From assembly GCF_012489685.1 (NCBI RefSeq), contig NC_080043.1:6636501-6700500 (forward strand): 64,000 nucleotides of DNA, written 5' to 3'. Origin of the DNA: Lotus japonicus. Its lineage: Eukaryota > Streptophyta > Magnoliopsida > Fabales > Fabaceae. Every line of letters starts with the position of its first letter. Position 1 is the stretch's first letter. Shown one piece after another: positions 58,793-64,000 of this stretch. The notes under the pieces were generated by a model, which was not told the origin of the DNA, made no database searches, and worked only from the letters and a program-made list of their open reading frames with translations. Both the position numbers and the translations under genes were made by a program.

Positions 58793-61700
58793 ATGATGAT
58801 GCAAAGCAGAAGAGCATTGCGGTTAGCAAAAACCGCAAAGCAGCTGAGTCTTCTTGACAGAACACTCTCTCTTTCTTCTGTCCCCCCACAACATCATCAA
58901 GATGATCATAACAACAACGTTGTCATTCTCCTCTTCTCTACATTCTTCTTCGTTTTTCTTTTTATTATTATTATTATTTATTTATTAACAATTATTGTTG
59001 TCTCAATTTATTTGCAGGTTTTGGTTGAAGGCAATGGCTGCTCCAGAATCGCCATTCTCAATAGACCCTCTGCTCTCAACGCTATCAACACCTCCATGGT
59101 TCCTTATTTATCATTCATTTTCCCTTTTCAGGATGTTAATTTGGTTTTTGCTTTTGTTTCTTTTTCCACTCTCCTATACCCAAATGCATGCACTAGTTAA
59201 ACTCTTAATCATTCATCATGTTTTATATTTTGACAAGAAATGGTACCAACATGCTCCTTGGCATTGCTCTTTTAATTATTGGATGAAATTCTGTGCTGAC
59301 CCCATAATTACTAATAGCGAGATGACTCGAGTTAATGTATGAGGTGTGGCGATTGAGTTTCGTCTACAAACATGTTTCGCAAAGTCATGTTAATTTAGTT
59401 TTTAACTGATTTTGAGGTGTAAAGCCATGGTTTGTGGTTTGAGTAAAAGCAAGAAAAATTCCTTTTCCATTAGGTCAAACTATGGTTTTGCACACTATTG
59501 TCCAAACATGCCCTTAGTGATGTTAGCGTGGGATATCAGTCAACATTAGAATGACTGATGCAGAGGGTATCGAAGAATCTATTGCTTGCATTACACTTGT
59601 ATATCTGTTTTTGTTTTGATTTTGTACTTACTTAGGGTAAGGGTTGACATGCTTTTTTATGATACTATTGTTTCTCAGGGGGCAAGACTGCATAAACTTT
59701 ATAGAAGTTGGGAAGATAACCCTGATATTGGTTTTGTGATGGCGAAGGTAAGATATATTTTCTGTTATCATTTTACCTCTTTTTACATATGACAAAAAAT
59801 TTACAATGATCTTGTGCGCTCATGTATCTAATGATGTGAAACTTACATGACATTTTCAATTTTCTTAAGGGCAGTGGCCGGGCATTTGCAGCTGGTGGAG
59901 ATATTGTTGCCCTTTACCATTTGATAAACAAAGGTAAAATATGAATTTTTTTCCCATTAAGATCTGGATGATAAAGTACTACTCTGAACTCAGTCATGGT
60001 CTTAGTTTTGTGGTTCTAAAATGTATTTTATCCTTTCTATATATGCAGGGAAAATGGAAGCCTGTAAAGAATTTTTCAGAACAGTATATAGTTTTGTATA
60101 CCTGATAGGTACATATATGAAGCCACATGTGAGTATGTTATTTGGAAGTGGTAAATTATTTGTGCTCTCTTTGTTAGATATTTAAGTGTGATATACTCAT
60201 ATCTACTGGTTCTTATACGCGTGACACATTTACTGTTCAAATGTTGATTTAAAACCATTGAAATACAAATGTTTGGAAATAACAGTTAAATTTGAGCTAT
60301 TCTAAGGTTATAAAAAAATTTAGGACTACAATAAGTGGTGATACAGTGCAGCCCAAGTGGCTCCTGATTCTTGACAGAATATCAGAATTAAGTGCAAATA
60401 AAATGTTACTTACAAGTTACAACCCAAAAGACTTGGACAACTATTAGAAGAGGATCCGGACACATTCTTCTTGGAGAAAGCATGTTAAATGTACCATGTA
60501 TTATTAGGATTGCTAAACCCTGCAATTTTGAGTTGAGCCTTTAGAAAGATGATAAAATATGGTTTTACAACTTAATGATTCGGCTTAATGTGCTACGAGC
60601 TGACTTTCGTAGTAGAACAGGGAAAGGATTAATGGGTAGAGAGAAAAGTTAGGAACAAAACTATACTAAATTAAGAAGCTTATTAGCAATACCATGACTA
60701 ATTAATCACCGATGGCGAACCCTAAACCTTAATTTACACTGATATGAATACGATGACTACATAATTACACTTACATTACACCTCTTAGCATTCAGAGTGG
60801 TTGGGCAAAGTGGTCAATAGAGTAAATGACATCATTAATATTTCCTTTATAATATGTAGTTTAATATTTTGACACAATATACAACAACAATAACAAACAA
60901 GCCTTTTCCTATTAGTTGGGGTTTGCTACATACATGATACATAAAAAACATAATTCTTTATCACGTATGGAGTCAGATCATTTACTCCTAATCTCTCTTA
61001 ATAATTTGGCCTATAGTTCTTCTTCGTCTCCATCTACCTCTAACTATTGGACTGTATTCCATCTGGTCAGCCTTTCTAACTGATGCATCTACGAGTCTTC
61101 TCATCTCATAATCGAGTAATCTAAGACAAGATTTTTGCAACTTTTCTGGAAGCTACCAATTTTCCTCTAATAATTATATCTCCAGTCCTATCTTGTGTAA
61201 TCACTCATCCATCACGACATTCTTTTCTCTGTGACAATGTGTTTACTTTCTTGTCGGCTCTTTATCCTCTAGCATTCAATCCTGTACAACATTGCAGATC
61301 CCATTCTTCACATTAGCCACAGGCAAATTGTTAGATAATTTAAAATCAATGTTCATTTTCCCTAGTTTATTAGCATGAAACAGAAGTTGTACAGTAATAA
61401 ATTTCTTGCAGGTGGCTCTTCTGAATGGCATTACCATGGGTGGTGGAGCAGGAATTTCAATCCCTGGGACATTCCGGGTTGCAACAGATAAAACTGTATG
61501 TAAAATGGAAGCTTTCGTAAATATGTACACAATTAACCCTCATTCAAAACTACATTTTCTCATCCTTGACCATATTGATGAAGTGCGATAGTTTTTATTA
61601 TTCTTACAGTTGTCACTATGGATTGTTATTTGTAAGTCAAGATTTGTGATTCCAGAATTTAGGGTTTACATGTGTTGGGTCTTGGAGTGTCTTCTTTCTA

Positions 61701-62685
61701 GTGGATTAGGATTCCCTTTTCTATTTTAGACTAGGAACATTTTAGTTTGTAAATAGGGTTACTAGTGCAAGCTAGTTCTAGATACATATTGTGTCTTCAA
61801 ATAGTGATGCTCTTATTGAATATTTGATGTGATAATTTTAAATTTCTAGAAGTATGTCTTCCTTTTAGGAGGTATATGCATTGAAACACTTGCGTTGCAT
61901 GTGCTGAGTTCACTATAAGTTATCACCATTTTGCAGAGGTTTGCTACCCCTGAAGTTCATATTGGATTCCATCCTGATGCTGGAGCATCTTTTTACCTTT
62001 CACATCTACCTGGTCACCTAGGTATTGTTATCTGTATACATGCCTTATCTTCTGCTTTTGTGTTACTCAAAATCCATGGATAGGCAGATTCTATGTAATT
62101 CATTTTAATAGAGATAATCTGAAGATATTTAATGTTTACTTGTAATCGTGCCCCTGGGAGGGGGGGGGGGGTGATAGTAAAGTTTTGAAAATTGTCTTTG
62201 GTCAAGATGCTATAAATTTAGAATGTTTTCTTCTGAAAAAAACCTTGGTCATAGGAAAGTCTTGTTGGTACAATATTAATACAATTGGAATTGGAATTGA
62301 GGGAGATATAATTCCATATTTCCATTGATTGTATACAGCTTTGCATTCCATAACTGTTATTCTTACTTCCATTGATATCAAATGTTATACACCGAAACTG
62401 TTGTCTGGCTTTATTTATTATTAGAATATACTGTTTTGGATGGGAATGCATGAAACAGAGTTTATTCAAGCCTTCCATGTAGACCTCAGCTGTGGTTAAT
62501 TGTTAGTTATGATCAGGTAGTTAAGGTCACATAGCTGTGAGCCTGTGACTATCACTCTGCTTGTCTTGTACAAACAACCGCTTGTGCTCTCACGAAAAGA
62601 ATAATGAAAAGTTCAGAATTTTGCCTCACTTCCTCAAAATTTCTCTATCTCTGTTTTTTGGCATTTATCCAATTAAGTGTTGACA

Positions 62686-62730
<45 letters not shown>

Positions 62731-63567
62731 AACATTGGAGGATTTATTAAATAGGCTAATCTTATTTTTAAAATGATTGTAGGGAAGTTCATGGGTTAAG
62801 AACTAATCACCACATGAAAATATGATTGATGAACTACCTCTATCTATAGTATTTCTTTGTTTTATAGGTTGTCATTCTATGCAGGAGAGTACTTGGCTCT
62901 GACAGGGGAAAAACTGAACGGAGTAGAGATGGTTACCTGTGGACTTGCTACACACTATTCGCTAATTGAAGTTTAGTTCTGTTAAACTCAGCTTGCTTCT
63001 TTACCAATTCTAATAGACTTTTCAGTCTCTATAACCTTCAAAACCATTGTTTTGTCCTGTAGAGGCTTCCATTAATTGAAGAACAGCTGGGGAAATTGAT
63101 TACTGATGACCCTTCTGTCATCGAAACCACTTTAGAACAGTATGGTGACCTTGTACACAAAGATAGAAGTAGCATACTACAAAGGTTTGACCTGTCTCAC
63201 CTTCTCTCTAAGGGTGTTTTTTACTATTTGGGTAGAAAGAAATAATATAAAGAACAGAAAATATTATGAGACAAAGGAAAGATATCACAATTCACAAGCA
63301 CACTATCTTAGAAGAGCCCTACATTCACTCTACGAATAAAAAAAAGAAATCCCCTTAAAAAGAACCATTGTTAGTGGAAATCCTGCAAGAAGACAGAAAT
63401 AGTGTGGTAAAAAATAAGTTGACAGAATGCTCTCTTTAGTTACTTTGTCTTTTTTATTTTAACTCAATATAAGATAGGTCTTATTTATACTTATCATTTT
63501 CTTCAGGCTTGAAATTCTGGACAAATGCTTTTGCCATGACACAGTTGAAGAGATTGTTGATGCTTTG
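58793..63567 (+). CDS. 3-hydroxyisobutyryl-CoA hydrolase-like protein, mitochondrial, 5' part (continues beyond window)
   Basis: Ten exons are visible: 58793-58918, 59018-59098, 59679-59747, 59870-59933, 60049-60128, 61412-61495, 61937-62021, 62885-62970, 63063-63184 and 63507-63567. All phases agree. The N-terminus [19 protein letters not shown] is Arg/Ser/Leu-rich and lacks acids, fitting a mitochondrial presequence. The crotonase fold follows: VLVEGNG...[27 protein letters not shown] (oxyanion hole part 1), [16 protein letters not shown] (part 2), and [17 protein letters not shown], which carries the catalytic Glu and Asp typical of HIBCH. The family hydrolyses 3-hydroxyisobutyryl-CoA in valine breakdown. 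Plant 'like' members are mitochondrial and their exact substrate is less certain. The exon 1 donor (AAC|GTTGTC) is weak and is my least certain boundary. Further exons lie past 64000. Confidence 0.88.
60880..61270. mobile_element. LINE-derived repeat in hydrolase intron 5
   Basis: It begins with CAACAACAATAACAAACAAG and continues CCTTTTCCTATTAGTTGGGG, GCTACAT, a common plant LINE 3' motif. Later phrases such as TTTTCCTCTAATAATTATAT and CCTATCTTGTGTAATCACTC fit the same family. It is decayed and non-coding. Confidence 0.5.
62160..62171. repeat. poly-G run, 12 bases
   Basis: An uninterrupted run of twelve G on the plus strand (sense strand of the hydrolase intron 7), next to GGGAG. It is unusual in such AT-rich sequence. 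Confidence 0.9.
62688..62728. repeat. (TA)n microsatellite in hydrolase intron 7
   Basis: About 20 TA units. It is likely to be variable in length. Confidence 0.9.
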
Positions 63568-64000
63568 GTAAGATTTGCATCCTTTTTTAATATTTCAAAG
63601 CTTTCAATACAGTTCTATATTGAAAATTGCATTTGTTTTTAACATTCTGCTTAAAAGATTAAAACAGGAAGTAACTATTAATATTCTCGCTTTTGTTAAT
63701 TTCTCTCCATATTTCCTGAGTGACAAAATAGGAAAGCATTTACCCTATGGAGAAAACTCTTACCCCTAAGGGGAATGGCATGCATGTAAGGGTTGGTTTG
63801 GTTTCATTTACCCCCCTTATGTGAGTTCTAATTTAAGTTGAAAATCTGGGGCTTTCCATGTGAACTGTATCCTTGGCGCCTAAAAAGATAAGTTCGCCTA
63901 GTTGCATATTTGTTATGTCCGAAAAATTAAGAATGGAAATATAACTAACCAACTCTGATTAGTTTCCCTGTCTCTACTTATAATGAGAACTAAAGATCAG
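63568..64000. other. intron 10 of the hydrolase-like gene, cut by window end
   Basis: It follows the GTAAG donor at 63568. No further exon is recognised before the window ends. Confidence 0.6.

Noticed and set aside
1..64000. CRISPR array, prophage or bacterial defence system
   Set aside because: The window is plant nuclear DNA; the repeats are microsatellites, minisatellites and transposons, with no spaced identical short repeats of the CRISPR type.

Overview
The window is nuclear DNA from a plant, most likely a papilionoid legume of the Medicago/Trifolium/Lotus kind. It is AT-rich and intron-bearing, and it holds plant gene families (annexin D8/RJ4 type, CDR1/nepenthesin-type aspartic protease, SPL8, a nuclear tRNA-Arg-ACG). 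The intergenic space is packed with MITEs, SINEs, hAT, CACTA and Mutator derivatives and LTR remnants. The species is an inference; no organelle, bacterial or viral genome segment was seen.

Layout. 1-8 kb: an annexin cluster on the minus strand. It has the 5' part of one annexin (running off the left edge), one complete six-exon annexin (5183-6806), and two extra annexin first exons with no body of their own (4235-4307, 7781-7850). 8.7 kb: a tRNA-Arg(ACG). 9-11.1 kb: a complete TRIM retroelement, SINEs and a Mutator-type MITE. 11.6-12.9 kb: a single-exon secreted aspartic protease. 13-27.6 kb: gene-free, with a Tourist-like MITE, a hAT element, a CACTA end, tandem repeats and degenerate repeats. 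27.6-30 kb: a three-exon SPL8 transcription factor on the minus strand. 30-55 kb: gene-poor, dominated by transposon insertions, including a 4.0-kb solo LTR that landed inside the terminal repeat of an older MITE, a MITE with perfect 71-bp arms, and two large hAT derivatives. 55.2-57.1 kb: a three-exon PDRG1-like (prefoldin-like) gene on the minus strand, head-to-head with a 3-hydroxyisobutyryl-CoA hydrolase-like gene that starts at 58793 (+). Ten exons of that gene are visible before it leaves the window.

The genes do not form a shared pathway. The only functional grouping visible is the annexin cluster, which grew by tandem duplication, and perhaps the shared promoter region of the PDRG1-like and hydrolase-like genes. 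I found no CRISPR array, defence island or clearly new biochemical system. The most unusual material is structural: the spare annexin first exons, the nested LTR-in-MITE insertion, the perfect hairpin MITE, and a 62-bp perfectly alternating purine-pyrimidine tract.
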